DNA of 64,000 nt from Protopterus annectens (Eukaryota > Chordata > Ceratodontiformes > Protopteridae): contig NC_056733.1 in the NCBI RefSeq assembly GCF_019279795.1, positions 1,112,525,966 through 1,112,589,965 of the forward strand, in the 5' to 3' direction. Position 1 is the stretch's first letter, and every line of letters starts with the position of its first letter. Positions 43,051 through 54,065 of the stretch are shown here, in pieces. The position numbers and the translations under genes were made by a program. A model generated the notes under the pieces. The model did no database searches. It saw nothing but the letters and a program-made list of their open reading frames with translations, and was not told where the DNA came from.

Positions 43051-43845
43051 ATTACCTTTATTTGGACATTGATGGAGTATTAAAGATGGGGCTGTGTGTT
43101 AAGTACCTGGTGAAGACATTCTATCGCCTGAATAACCTGCTCCTAGAATCAAAGCTCTTGTACCTTGGCTTTTCTGTATCAGCAGTAACTAAGAAAGCAA
43201 GCCACCTCATAGAAAGAAAAGACGGTTAAGATTAATAGCATTATATCCAGTAAAACTCAACTGCTCAGTGACAAATGAAGCTTTCAGCAACAACCATCAC
43301 TACTTTTTTTTCTCTGTTCATAAATTGTTTATTACCGACTTGTCGTAATGCCAGTTAATTAAAAATACTGACAATTCTTGAGCGAGATAGAGAGAGAGAG
43401 AGATGTAGCTTCTTTAAATGAAAAAGAGACGTGTAATTCCCTGGAAAAAAGGGTTCCTGTTTTATGCTAATATCTGGCATTAAGAAGTAATGTTAAATGA
43501 TGTCTGTCACAAAAATAAAGCAGACAACGTATTTTCCTTTGAAGACGAAGGGATGTGTTACCTGAAGAGAGGCTATTTCTAGGAACAGCTGACTTTGAGA
43601 TGAGCACAGACTGTTTACTAAAAGTAATTAGAGCACATGCTAGAAGGATGCTTTGTACAGCTGGGAAGAAAGCTTAGTACCACAGTGCATAAATGTAAAG
43701 GGGCTACTGCCAAGGGAATACTAGCCTTTTATAAATTGAACTTTCGATCATTGATAGTGCGACTCAGGGACTTCCTAGTGCAGATGATTTACTGCATACT
43801 TTATAGGAAGCTCCTACAAACTTTAGTACAAAACACTGAAAGCTT
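43051..43845. other. Spacer between inverted GT/CA-tipped arms; no gene recognised
   Basis: AT-rich, with a short (GA)n at 43389-43403. No coding frames with motifs are visible. Confidence 0.4.
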
Positions 43846-43882
43846 TTTGGACACATGCATACAAATGGGCATACAACACACA

Positions 43883-43949
<67 letters not shown>
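43846..43949. repeat. 45-bp unique arm plus (CA)n, right half of inverted repeat
   Basis: TTTGGACACATGCATACAAA and TGGGCATACAACACACAGAC lead into about 33 CA dinucleotides. The unique part is the exact complement of the left arm. Confidence 0.95.
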
Positions 43950-43951
<2 letters not shown>

Positions 43952-43977
43952 AAAACAGCTTTAATTTCAGTTCCCTA

Positions 43978-44600
43978 CCTGAAATGAGTCCATCTGCAGC
44001 TCAATGATGTCTAGTTCCTGAAATGAGTCCATCTGCAGCAGAAGCTAGTTCCTGTAACAGTCCCATGCAGTTAACTATCTTCCTGGGGAAGGTTTCTCTG
44101 CGAGAGCAGGCTCCAGCCTGTGGACGTTGCAATCCGGATGTCTTCCGTTCTGTGCGGTCATCACCGCATAGACTTCTGGGCTGCAGGGCAGAGATGGCCT
44201 TTCCTCCTATCTGGACTGCTGACAAAGCAGTCTGGAGTTGCCAATTTGTGCAATCACACATGCGTGGAGTTCCAGGACTTGAGAAATATTTATTTTTTAT
44301 TCCTTTTTTTTTTTGCAATTTTTAAACTTTTTTTTTGTCTTTCCACAGCTGGGGGGCTGCAGTCCTGAAGTCCTATAGCATGAGCCGCCCCTGTGACATG
44401 GGTATTTGCTGATGAGAAGTGGCTTTAGGACCTGTCCTTGTCCGACCTGCACCAGGGACTCATAATAATGATGGGAGGGGTGTTTGTGCCCCTATTGGCT
44501 AGTGTGTGCCTGCCATAAATCCCAGCAGCCCTGAGTCAATAAGTTACTGGACAGCTGGTGTCCAGTTTCCCAGGTTGGATTACCTGGAATAGCTCTGTTG
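43978..44600. other. No gene recognised; short 40-bp duplication
   Basis: CCTGAAATGAGTCCATCTGC occurs at 43978 and 44018. The remainder, including the sequence just before the RTE at 44602, has no clear features and could partly be RTE 5' UTR. Confidence 0.4.
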
Positions 44601-44639
44601 AGTGAAACATCAACATAAAACCACTCAACCTGCTAAACA

Positions 44640-47540
44640 TGAAATAAGAATTGTTATACTTACTGCAGGTTCACTGATAAGGTGCAGTTTGGAAGTGGAT
44701 GACAAGATGGTAAGAAAGAGGCAGAACATCCCATGTATCCAGGAGACAAGATGGAAGGGCAGTGCAGGAAAGCCACTTGGCTTAGGATTCAGAGTTTACT
44801 ACTCTGAAGGAGGACAGACTAGAAATGGTGTGGGAATTGTGGTGAGCAAGAGGCTTCAAAGACTGTGAGGGATGTAAGGATAGGATAGCATTCATAATCT
44901 CAGCATATTTCCCACATCAAGGTTGTGATTGTGAAGAAGACAGTAGTCAAAGGACTTATTTAAAGCAGGACAACATGCATGGGTGTTGATAGTGGGTGAC
45001 ATAAATGCACATATCCGGACAGACAGATCAGGATTTGAGGACTGCCTGGGTCTACATGGGTGGGGCAACAGTAATAAAGATGGAGAAGCCATTCTAGAAT
45101 TCTGTCTTTGAAAAGGCTTAATGGTGGCCAACACCTGGTTCAGAAAGAGACACATTCACAAGGTCATAAACAACAGTGGCCAACATACAACTGGGGTAGA
45201 ATGAGCAGTTGCAAAGTCATCCACAGAGAAACTGTTATCCCATAGAATAAACCACTGGTTACCACAATCAGCTGCAAGCAGTTGTCAGAGAAGGCTCTAA
45301 GGTCAACAGAGACAAGTCTAAAGACTTGGAAGTTGACTGGAGTGAAAGTACAAACGTTCAAGGAACTATTCAGGGCTCTAGCACCTCAGAAAGAAGAAAA
45401 AATAAATAAATGGAGTGGAAAAAGAATAGAAGAACCTTAAAACAGCATGCTTTAGGACTACAAAACAGATATGGGTCTGAGCAAGGTATGGAAATAAAGT
45501 GCAAAAAAAAACTGGTTGGCTAACAAAGAGGCAGTGTTAGAATAGCAAAGAACAAGGCAACAGAGGCACTCTACCACCTTATGGAAAGTGACTCTGATGG
45601 CACAAAGAAACTCTATCAGGTCGCAAGGCAAAAACAGAGAGATCAAATATTCAGGCACCTTTCGTTAGGGATGCTAACAACAACCTGCTCACCAATCCAC
45701 AGGACATCAAAGGCAGATGAAAGGAGTACTTCCATTAGCTTTTGAATGAAGAAAACCCCACAGAAGCTCTACTGAACCAGACACAGCCTGCGATGAGAGA
45801 AGAGTAGGAATCCACTTGTAGAAGGAGTCAGAACATTATTAAAGAGAATGAAGGCAAGGAAAGCCGCAGGCGCAGATGAGGTTGTGGCAGATGTTGGATG
45901 AGACAAAGAATGAAGGCAAGGAAAGCCGCAGGTGCAGATGAGGTTGTGGCAGATGTTGGATGAGACAAAGATTGAAGGCAAGGAAAGCCGCAGGCGCAGA
46001 TGAGGTTGCGGCAGATGTTGGATGAGACAAAGAATGAAGGCAAGGAAAGCCGCAGGTGCAGCTGAGGTTGTGGCAGATGTTGGATGAGACAAAGAATGAA
46101 GGCAAGGAAAGCCGCAGGTGCAGCTGAGGTTGTGGCAGATGTTGGATGAGACAAAGATTGAAGGCAAGGAAAGCCGCAGGCGCAGATGAGGTTGCGGCAG
46201 ATGTTGGATGAGACAAAGAATGAAGGCAAGGAAAGCTGCAGGCGCAGATGAGGTTGCAGCAGATGTTGGATGAGACAAGGAAGAACTAGCTCCTGATTGT
46301 ACTTATCTCAGAGGTATCAAACTCCTGTCACACTGCATACAAGCTCTGGATATGGTCATTTTTAAACAAATATGCAGAGTAGTAGAAAGTAAGATGAAAG
46401 ATGAGCACTTCAGATTCAGATCTGGGTGCAGCACAACTGATCTGATGTTTGCAATGAGACAGATAGTTGAGAAGAAGATAGAAAGGAAGAAAGAGTTCAA
46501 CTCTACAGTCCTAGATTTGGAAACAGCATGTGACAAGGTCCCAAGAAAGCTGATCTGGGCAGTCCTGTGGTGGTTTGAAGTCCCGGAGACATTGGTAGAA
46601 TTAGTACCGGTTATGTACAAGGACCTAATTATTCAAGTACGAACAGTGTTTGATCTCACAGAGGAGTTCACAGTGGAAGTGAGTGTGCACCAGTTTTCAG
46701 CTCTGAGCCCACTGTTGTTCATAATGGTGATGGATTACAGTAGCAATTCAGGTTGGAGGAGACAGATCAACAAAGTTGCTTTATACAGATGATGTGTTAT
46801 TACATCATCTAGATTCTGAGCATGAACATCAGCAAATGGGTAGGGGAACTGAATGCAAAGCCAAAGGCACATAGGATGAAACTGAGTACAGATAAGACCA
46901 TTGCAATGGCAGCAAATTGGAGACGTCAAACGAAGCTGAGAATTGAGATAGAAAGGAAAATAATGGAGCAAGTTAACAGCTTCAAGTATTTGGGGGGGGG
47001 TTGGATGAGAAGAAGGGAAGTCTGAATGGAAGGTCAAAGTTCGAATCAGAGAGGTTGCTGCCAATTGACACAGCATGTCAGGGATAGTGTATGACAGATG
47101 AAAGTCAAAGAAGCTGAGCAATAAGGTGTATAAAACAGTGGTGTGACCAGTACTACCGTATGGTTCAGAATCCGGGGCCTTAAAGGCAGAACAGCTAATG
47201 AAGCCAAAGTTGATGGAGATAAAGTGCCTAAGATAGGTGATAGGATACACACCTTGGGACAGGCAAAAAATGTTGATGTCTGAGCAGAACCCAAAGTAGC
47301 TTCAATTGCAGAAAAGGTCAAAGGGAACAGATTATGGTGGTTCATGCACATGTGCAGAAAAGCAGAAGGCAATCTGGTGAAGAAGATTTGGGACAGACAG
47401 AAAGAAGGTAAGAGGAAACAATGGTGTCCAGTAAAGAGGTAGACAAAGTGTGTGAGAGAAGACCTGCAACAGTCAGGAATGATTGTCAAAGAAGGTAGGA
47501 GGGTGGTATTGAATCAAGAGAGATGGCGACAGTTGATATG
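44640..47540 (+). pseudogene. RTE ORF: APE endonuclease plus RT, many frameshifts
   Basis: The endonuclease starts with RIVILTAGSLIRCSLEVDD, IPCIQETRWKGSAGKPLGL (catalytic Glu in QETRW) and GGQTRNGVGIVVSKRLQ (44602-44868). Degraded words such as VANTWFRKRHIHKV-like follow near 45125. After the array, 46352-46792 reads SKMKDEHFRFRSGCSTTDLM and STVLDLETACDKVPRKLIW, where motif A is normally DLEKAYDRVP. Then VEVSVHQFSALSPLLFIMVM follows, with HQGSALSP altered to HQFSALSP. ADDVLLHHLDSE-like motif C lies near 46787-46820, and NSFKYLGGG at 46975. G8 at 46993-47000 is in a shifted zone. Confidence 0.82.
45845..46278 (+). repeat. 62-bp tandem array, 7 units, inside the RTE ORF
   Basis: Units have the form AGAATGAAGGCAAGGAAAGC, CGCAGG(C/T)GCAG, (A/C)TGAGGTTG(T/C)GGC, AGATGTTGGATGAGAC. 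One frame of the unit codes KARKAAGADEVVADV, which fits the conserved RTE segment just upstream of the RT (…K.GKA.G.D....EV). The array thus arose by duplication of 62 bp of coding sequence. The long minus-strand open frames across it are by-products of a stop-free unit. Confidence 0.93.
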
Positions 47541-47664
47541 ACACCCCGACCCCAAGTAGAAAATAGGAAAAAGGAGAGTTGATGATGATGATTCATAAAC
47601 AAACAAATAAATAAAAGTTCCTTTTAATTTTCACTGGAGAGATTTCAATGAGACTATTCTATCA

Positions 47665-47981
47665 GGGTGTATATTACGTTATCAAACTTTTAAAAGTTAG
47701 AACGTCATATGGTCGACACCATATGATTGAACTTTTAAAAGTTCGAACGTTTCAATGGAGATCTCCATACAGTGTGGAACGGGAAGATTTCCGTTTCCAG
47801 CACTGTAGTGCGATCTCGGAGTTGGTATATTTAAAGTGTGGGGGAGGGGTGTGGGGGTCAGGTACGTTTTTTCTGTTTATTTTTTTTTTTTTTAGCTTTT
47901 CGAACTTTTAAAAGTTTGATCATATGGATTCGACCATATGACGTTCGAACTTTTAAAAGTTTGATAACGTAATATACACCC
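47665..47981. mobile_element. MITE M3, 317 bp, perfect 8-bp TSD, related to M1
   Basis: TTCTATCA flanks both sides (47657-47664 and 47982-47989). The termini are GGGTGTATATTACGTTATCA and its complement. Inside, ACTTTTAAAAGTT palindromes and CATATGGTCGA(C/A) repeat twice per arm, giving an inverted repeat of about 85 bp. The design matches M1 (GGGT.TAT.TTA start, ATGGTCGA.ACCA second block, C/G-rich centre). The centre has GTGGGGGAGGGGTGTGGGGG. Confidence 0.9.
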
Positions 47982-47989
47982 TTCTATCA

Positions 47990-48495
47990 GACATACTGGG
48001 TGAGCAGATTGGTGTAACAAGGGGAAATGTTTTTTCTGAGCTATGATACAGAATCAGAATTGCTTAGACATCAGTCAAATTATGGTGGCTGCCAAAAAAA
48101 CAATTACTAGAAAATGGAAATCAAAGTCTAAATCAATTGTACTAGAAGTAGTGAATATAGTAAGAGAGATAAAACATCTGGAATTGAGATCTTTAAAAAG
48201 GATAGGAGCAAACTGCATAGGAAAAAATGGGAATTGCAGGAACAATATATACAGGAGAGGAATGAGTTTTAAAAGAAGGCAGGATTTGAATGTTATACAA
48301 TGTTTGACTGACAATGATTGGGTATATCATAAACGATGTATAATGTTTGCAACTAAAATTGTGTCAGTATGGTTTGTGATGTAAAATACTTGTGACTGAA
48401 ATTATGTCAATATGGTTTGTTTTCATTTATAAATAAATGCATTATTGCCTATGTCATAAGTGATAATTTAATAAAGATGTTTCTTGTTTAAAAAA
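47990..48495 (+). mobile_element. L1/Tx1-like LINE 3' end
   Basis: The frame 48043-48384 contains LDISQIMVAAKKTITRKWKS, which resembles the C-terminal end of L1/Tx1 ORF2 (…LLVAAK..IA..WKS). It is followed by an AT-rich 3' UTR with AATAAAG (48470) and a terminal A7 at 48491. Upstream, RHTGxADWCNKGKCFF-like translation is consistent. Assignment rests on this short stretch. Confidence 0.5.
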
Positions 48496-48499
48496 AGTG

Positions 48500-49190
48500 T
48501 TTCTCTCTGGATTTGCCTCTGTGCTCAGAGAAGATACGATGGTGATGGTTGGAAGAGGTATTCCCTGATAGCATCTCAGAGGATTGCCTTCTTCAGGATG
48601 AGTTAGACAGCCTTAACTGTCATCTTCTCATTTCCATGAAGCAGGGTGAGTAAGTATATAGTAGAAGATCCAGCTCACATGCTTCTTTGGCTCCTGAACC
48701 TTATGGGAGCCATGAACTTCATAGTTTGTTTCACAGTCATGAGGAGGCAGGAGGTGCTGCAGTGGACTGTGTGGTATCAATGTCTTCAAAGTCACCTTCT
48801 ATTAGTGTCAGACCCCTGTCACCAGACTCTGGCAAGATGGACAGTTCCTATCAATTTCATTGTGTGTCTTCCTTTCCAGCATCAGAGGCCAAAAGACGGA
48901 TGTTTTGCAAGTGGGTCTGTCAGCCCAACTGTGCTCCTCTCTTACTCAGAATGAAGATCTACAAGAAATTTGGCTCTTCACACATACTGTCTAAAGCCAA
49001 TGCAAACAATATTCCACGCCTCAAAATCTCTCCAAGTAGAGATGGGACCAGAGTATTTCTTGTTCTGGTTGTGCAGGTAGTATATATAAGTGTTTATACC
49101 TAGTTTGTTCAAGTTCCACACCATAGAAGCCCATAGCTCACTGCTGAATTAACAAGAGAAAGTAACCTCATGGGCAGAGATGGCAGTAGG
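48500..49190 (+). other. Unidentified region with weak coding look
   Basis: Two overlapping open frames (48646-48954 and 48687-49103) run through fairly GC-balanced sequence. No domain is recognised. It could be a scrap of an LTR or DIRS-like element. GGGTGAGTAAG at 48642 matches a splice donor but lacks an exon context. Confidence 0.3.
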
Positions 49191-49195
49191 AGGCT

Positions 49196-49320
49196 TTGAC
49201 TGTTATTTTTTTTAATTATTATTATTATTATTGTTATTACTTTTTTGACATTTGTTTACTGGGAAAGTCCAACTGGGATAATATCCCATTTTCAGCAGAG
49301 GACCTGGTAGAAAAGCTCCA
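49196..49320 (-). mobile_element. SINE 3' end with AACAAATG-type tail
   Basis: The minus strand reads CCTCTGCTGAAAATGGGATA, TTATCCCAGTTGGACTTTCC, CAGTAAACAAATG, then A/T triplets (AAT)n. It shares its tail with the SINEs at 18945 and 40640. Confidence 0.65.
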
Positions 49321-49630
49321 CATTGACATAATATGGTTTCAGTTAAATAAAGTTATTGCAAAGTTTACTACAGAAGGAAAAAAAAACTTTACTCAGCAGC
49401 TTTTACAGTATTTGTGTTTCCTCCTCCTACTCTATCACTTCATCTTGGTTTTTCTGCTACTTGTTCTCCAAAGTGTCCAATTGCATCTTTTCTTCTGCAT
49501 TTAGTACTGCTTGTTTTTAGCCTGTTTAAATTTTAAGTATTATTCTAAGCCTCTTAGTTTTGGTTTAAGCACTTGGGCTTTAGGCCTACCCCTTAGCTAT
49601 CCCTGGCCTCTCCCTCAGCTTCTGACAAAT

Positions 49631-50560
49631 ATGGATAGAACATTTCCTACAGTTTCTCCTGCCACCCTGGTTGATATGGGCATCCTGAGACAGTGTAGCA
49701 ACTGGCTTATGTACCAGGACAACCATCTACTACTACCACCTAGGAACACAATTTGTGAGAGATGCAATTACATAAAGAAGCTAGAGTCTATGTTCTCTCC
49801 CTCACAAGCCAGTATATCTGGTACTGAGAAGGTTGTCAACACAATCACTGCACTTTAAACACCACCCACAACTACACAATACACACCCACGTATGCGGAG
49901 GTTCTCGACAAAAACAAACCCAAACAAAGGAGACCTCAGAGGCAAAAACACATGAGAACTCCACAAACCTCCACACCACATACCATGCATAGTTCACACA
50001 CCAGTGTCCCGCAACCACTAAGGCCTAACCATAAACCCAACATATTAGTCATAGAAGACTCCACTGTGAGACACACAGATGTGCCTCTCACCAGGCTGGA
50101 TAAGGAAAAAGTCATGGTTAGTTGTTTGTCAGGTGCCAGAATCCGCCATATCACACACGCACTCAAGTCTCTCAACAACGGGTACTGTTATGACTCTGCC
50201 ATAGTCCATGTTTGCGTGAACGACTTAAGATGTACCTCCCTGGACTATATGAAGAAAGACATGATTGAACTCACTGAATGTGTGTCCCAGGCAGGTACAT
50301 ATGTCCCTAGCTTTAAGCAGCATTCTGCCATCACCCAGAATAATGCCTCAATGCAAATAGAAAATGACTGACCTTAACAATTGGCTTAGTTTCTGGTGTC
50401 ATTTCAGGACGATTCAGTGCCTGACAGCCTGAGAAAATATGATTGACAGACCATGATGCTTTGCTAGAGATGACCTGCATCTATCTCACTTGGGCTTCAG
50501 GCTTCTAGCAAAGGCCCTTGCCTACCCCATAGTGCCTTTTTTAGGAAAAGTCATGAGGTC
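49631..50560 (+). pseudogene. CR1 copy F ORF1, broken
   Basis: Starts MDRTFP, then CSNWLMYQDN...TICERC: the second Cys of the zinc-knuckle is Trp. After a stop at 49856 the linker continues in another frame. The esterase follows at 49952-50371: NILVIEDSTVRHTDVPLTR (GDS changed to EDS), SGARIRHITHALKSLN, AIVHVCVNDLRCTSLDYM (GVND is CVND). Block V is found near 50468 as RDDLHLSHLGFRLL. Both catalytic-block changes show it is inactive. Confidence 0.85.
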
Positions 50561-50589
50561 GATACTACCAACATAAAAACCTCAACAAA

Positions 50590-53430
50590 ATGCAAATTAA
50601 ATGTCATATTTCTAAATGCTAGGAGTCTAAACATGAAACTGCACTTATTGCAAGCATTCTTAACCCTGGAAGATGTTGACATTTGTGCAGTCACAGAAAC
50701 ATGGTTCAAAGTTGTGGAGAGCAACCTAGCCTTACCTGGTTACTCATCCTATCATACATTTAGACCCCAAAATGTGGGCAGCAAAGCCAAAGGAGGTGGA
50801 GTTTCAATATATATATTAAAGAAACACACACCTCCAGGCTGCAAAAACAGTATAATGCACAAGAGACACTCCAGGTGCAGTTAACCATTGGCAAGGCCCC
50901 TATTCAAATTATAGCTAGCTACAGGGCCCCAAATTTGACTTAAGATGCCAACTCCACCTATCTGGACCTCTTTAAATCTATCAAGATTCAACCCTTTATC
51001 CTGATCCTGGGTGACTTTAATTACCCAAATATAGACTGGAAAAACTACTCATGCCAGAACACAAATGCCCAGAGATTCCTCAATTTTATCAATGCAAATA
51101 CCTTGGAACAGCTAGTCGATACCTCCACAAGAGGTGATAATATCTTGGACTTGGTATTAACCAGCATGAGTAACCACTGCAGCATGCCTGCCGTATCATC
51201 CTTCCTGGTAAGTTCTGACCATAAAGCGGTCACTTTTGAAGTCGCCATTGCCCCTGACCCCACTCTAGCTAGAGTCAAATAAAAAAAACTTCTCCAAAGC
51301 TGATTACCACCTCCTGAGGGATGGTATTAACAGCTTCACAGTCTCCTCCCCTCACTGTAGGAACTGGCACCAATGACCAAATCTGCACCAAAGTACTATA
51401 CGGGCATTTATATAAATGCATGGAATCAGGAATACCTGACAGGACAAAATCATCTTCCGCAAGGAAGAGTAAACCTGTCTGATGGACATCTGCAATAAAT
51501 AAATTATATAACAAAAGGAAACAATTTCTGTCCAGGGTCAAGAAGGAGCAGGTGCCCAATTGGAAGCAATCTCACTTTAGCCTGAACAAGCAAATTAGAG
51601 CACTAGTGAAATCCTCTAAAGCCAACTTTGAGTCGAAATTGGCCTCATCTACTAGAGACAATCATAAGACCTTCTTCACATATGTCTACAATCTCAAAGG
51701 AATCACCCAGATCTGTTCAGAACTGATGGTCAAGGACACCACATACACAAGTGCTATAGATATAGCCAATCTACTGGCTGACAGATTCAGTGAAAACTTC
51801 TCCCCTGTGTCCCCCATCAGTAAATCAGGACATCCCCAGTACCTGCTACTACTCCTTAACTCTAGTGAACAGGTCATCACTGCCCTCTCAAAGGCATAAA
51901 ATACAGCCTCCATGGGACCCGATAACATCCCAGGCTGCATCTTACATGAACTCAGGCATAAACTTGCAGTACCATTAGGCACCCTATTCAACCAAAGCCT
52001 GAGTACTGGCTTTGTCCCAGCCAAGTGGAGGACAGCCACTATTGTTCCTTTACACAAAGGTGGAGCATCCACTGATCCAGGAAATTATAGACCCATCAGC
52101 CTAACTAGCCTGATCTGCAAGGCCATGGAATGGATTATCATGGACCTCATTAACAGGGACATTGGCAACCTCCAAACACTCGACCCCACACAGTTTGGCT
52201 TTGTCAAGTAGAGGTCATGTTTGTTAAATCTAGTTGACTTCTTTGAGACAGTCACCAAAGCCATGGACGAGGGGAAGACAGTGCACACCACCTACCCTGA
52301 CCTGGCCAAAGCCTTTGACACTATTCCCCACTCGGGCATAGTAGATAAACTCTTTCAACTAGGTATCAATCCATATGTTACCAGATGGGTAGCAAACTGG
52401 CTCACTGATAGAACCCACCTAATCAAAATAGGGGAAGCCATCTCAAGCAGTAGACCCGTAACAAGCAGTGTACCCCAGGGATCGGTCTTGGGGCCTCTGT
52501 TATTTGGGATATACTTCTCTGAGGTGCAGGCCAAAACCAGTGGGCTATGGCTGACCAAGTTTGCAGATGACTGCAAGCTGGGTGCAGTCATCAATTCCCC
52601 AAGTGATGTGGACGTCCTCCAAGAGGGTCTCACCCAAACAAATAACTGGTGCCAGAAACATGGCCTCAAGCTGAATGCCTAAAAATGCATCATCGTCCCC
52701 TTTGGGGAGAGTGACGTTCCCACATATTATCACATTAATAACAATGTCCTAAGTACAGAATCAGTAGTGAGGAATTTGGGCACCCAGGTTGATAGCAACC
52801 TAACTTTTGACCACCATGTTGCTTCCGTTGTAAAGAATGCTTTCTACATGGCCCACCTCATAAGTAAGGGTATCTCATCCAAGGACAAAGAGGTCATAAG
52901 ATCCCTGTATTTCTTCCCTTATAAGGCCAATTATTGAGTATAGCACCCCCTTCAGCATGTACCGCACAAAGCACATGCAGCAACTAGAGAGACCACAGAG
53001 GTTCCTCACCAGAAGAATCCAGGGCCTCAAACATCTACCCTTCACAGATAGGTTAAATGCCCTGTCCCTCTACTCAGGTTTCATACAGACTCCTCAGAGG
53101 TGTCCTCTGTCTGGCATACAAGGCAATCTCAGATCCCATCTTGATGGGACTGCTGCATATCCGCAAGTCAAGCTCCACTCAAGCAACCCATACACGCAAC
53201 CTCAACCTGGTCTGTGATATCAATAGGACTTGTTGGCGGGACAGATTTGTGTCCAGAGAATCCCTCATCTGTGGAATAGACTTCCTCTCCACATCAAGCA
53301 GAGTACCTCATTATCCCTTTTTAAGCACAACCTGGATAACTGTTTGGGAAACAGAAAATACACTCCTGGGATTCCATCTGTGTCCCTGCTGGACAGGGTT
53401 TCTGGGTGCTGACTTGTCTAAACATGGACT
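50590..53430 (+). pseudogene. CR1 copy F ORF2: endonuclease, RT, C-terminal domain
   Basis: The endonuclease: MKLHLLQAFLTLEDVDICAV, TETWFK, KGGGVSIYI, LILGDFNYPNIDWKNYS and STRGDNILDLVLTSM, then SSDHKAVTFEV. The RT lies in one frame from 51552 to 52682, broken only by in-frame stops at 51897 (SKA*NTA), 52209 (FVK*RSC) and 52681 (LNA*KC). Motif A reads YPDLAKAFDTIP, motif [19 protein letters not shown], motif C KFADDCKLGAVI. The C-terminal part RLLRGVLCLAYKAIS and INRTCWRDRFVSRES is split between two frames (52957-53452). Three of the defects are single in-frame stops, so the RT frame is otherwise well kept. Confidence 0.87.
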
Positions 53431-53492
53431 AAACTCTTGGTTAGGCTTATAAGGGCCTCAGTAGCCTAGTAACCCTCCTATGATCCTATGAC

Positions 53493-54062
53493 ATATTAAC
53501 TAAGTAAAAATTCAGCTTCCCTTCATTCAGTGTGCATCTATACATACATATCATACTGCAAATATCTGAACAGCTATAACAAATTTGAAAAAGAACATCA
53601 TCACTAGATAAAGTATTCACATGTTGCAGTTCATAGAGGTGACAATAAACACACTCTTTGGAATAGAGATGACTACATAATATAGTTATGACTAGGTAAT
53701 ACAGCCTATGCAAAAATACATTTGATATTTGGCTAAGAGATAGATTTTAGTAATTCCTTCCTTCTGTTCATGAGCAATGTATGCTGGTGGTGGAAGAAGG
53801 AAAGGACTAGATCAGCCTGGGGTAGGGCAGGGGCAGATCCAGATTTTATTTAGGTAGTCTTCTAGTAGTTATTTGAAGTTGGAGAGGTTTGCAGAGGGAT
53901 GGAAATCCATTTTTTCAGCGGCAGAGTAAGTAGAGAATTTAGTCAGAGGATTTGTGGGGTTTATATATGCTGAGAAGATGTTGTTTAGACTGACGCGATC
54001 TACCAGGATGACACAAATAGAGAACAGGAGTAAAAACAGGGCAGCCATCAGCTTCGCAAATA
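53493..54062. other. No gene recognised
   Basis: AT-rich sequence between CR1 copy F and the Harbinger-type region. No motifs. Confidence 0.4.
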
Positions 54063-54065
54063 ATA

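Larger units (their letters stand above)
44602..47595 (+). mobile_element. RTE-clade LINE, second family, nearly full length, dead
   Basis: The copy has both endonuclease and RT regions, and a (GAT)n tail at 47579-47592. It is a different family from the one at 32-33.5 kb: the tail is GAT rather than GAA, and the C-terminal sequences differ. The 7455-8145 minus-strand fragment belongs to the same family. It contains a 62-bp tandem array at the endonuclease-RT junction. Confidence 0.85.
49500..53492 (+). mobile_element. CR1-type LINE, copy F, nearly full length
   Basis: ORF1 begins MDRTFPTVSPATLVDMG (ATG at 49631) and ORF2 runs 50590-53430. The 3' tail has TTAGGCTTATAAGGGC, AGTAGCCTAGTAACC and the word CCTATGATCCTATGA, a variant of the family octamer. 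The 5' boundary is not defined; CT-rich sequence upstream of 49631 may be the 5' UTR. Confidence 0.88.

Noticed and set aside
42723-43987. Frames with HTHTHT or CVCVCV repeats
   Set aside because: By-products of GT/CA dinucleotide tracts.
45769-46278. Minus-strand open frames up to 169 codons with repeated HLPQPHLRLRLS-type peptides
   Set aside because: They lie over the 62-bp tandem array and are open in all three frames because the unit has no stops; the real coding strand is plus (RTE).
48640-48655. Splice donor GGGTGAGTAAG marking a host exon
   Set aside because: No upstream open exon with recognisable protein and no matching acceptor.
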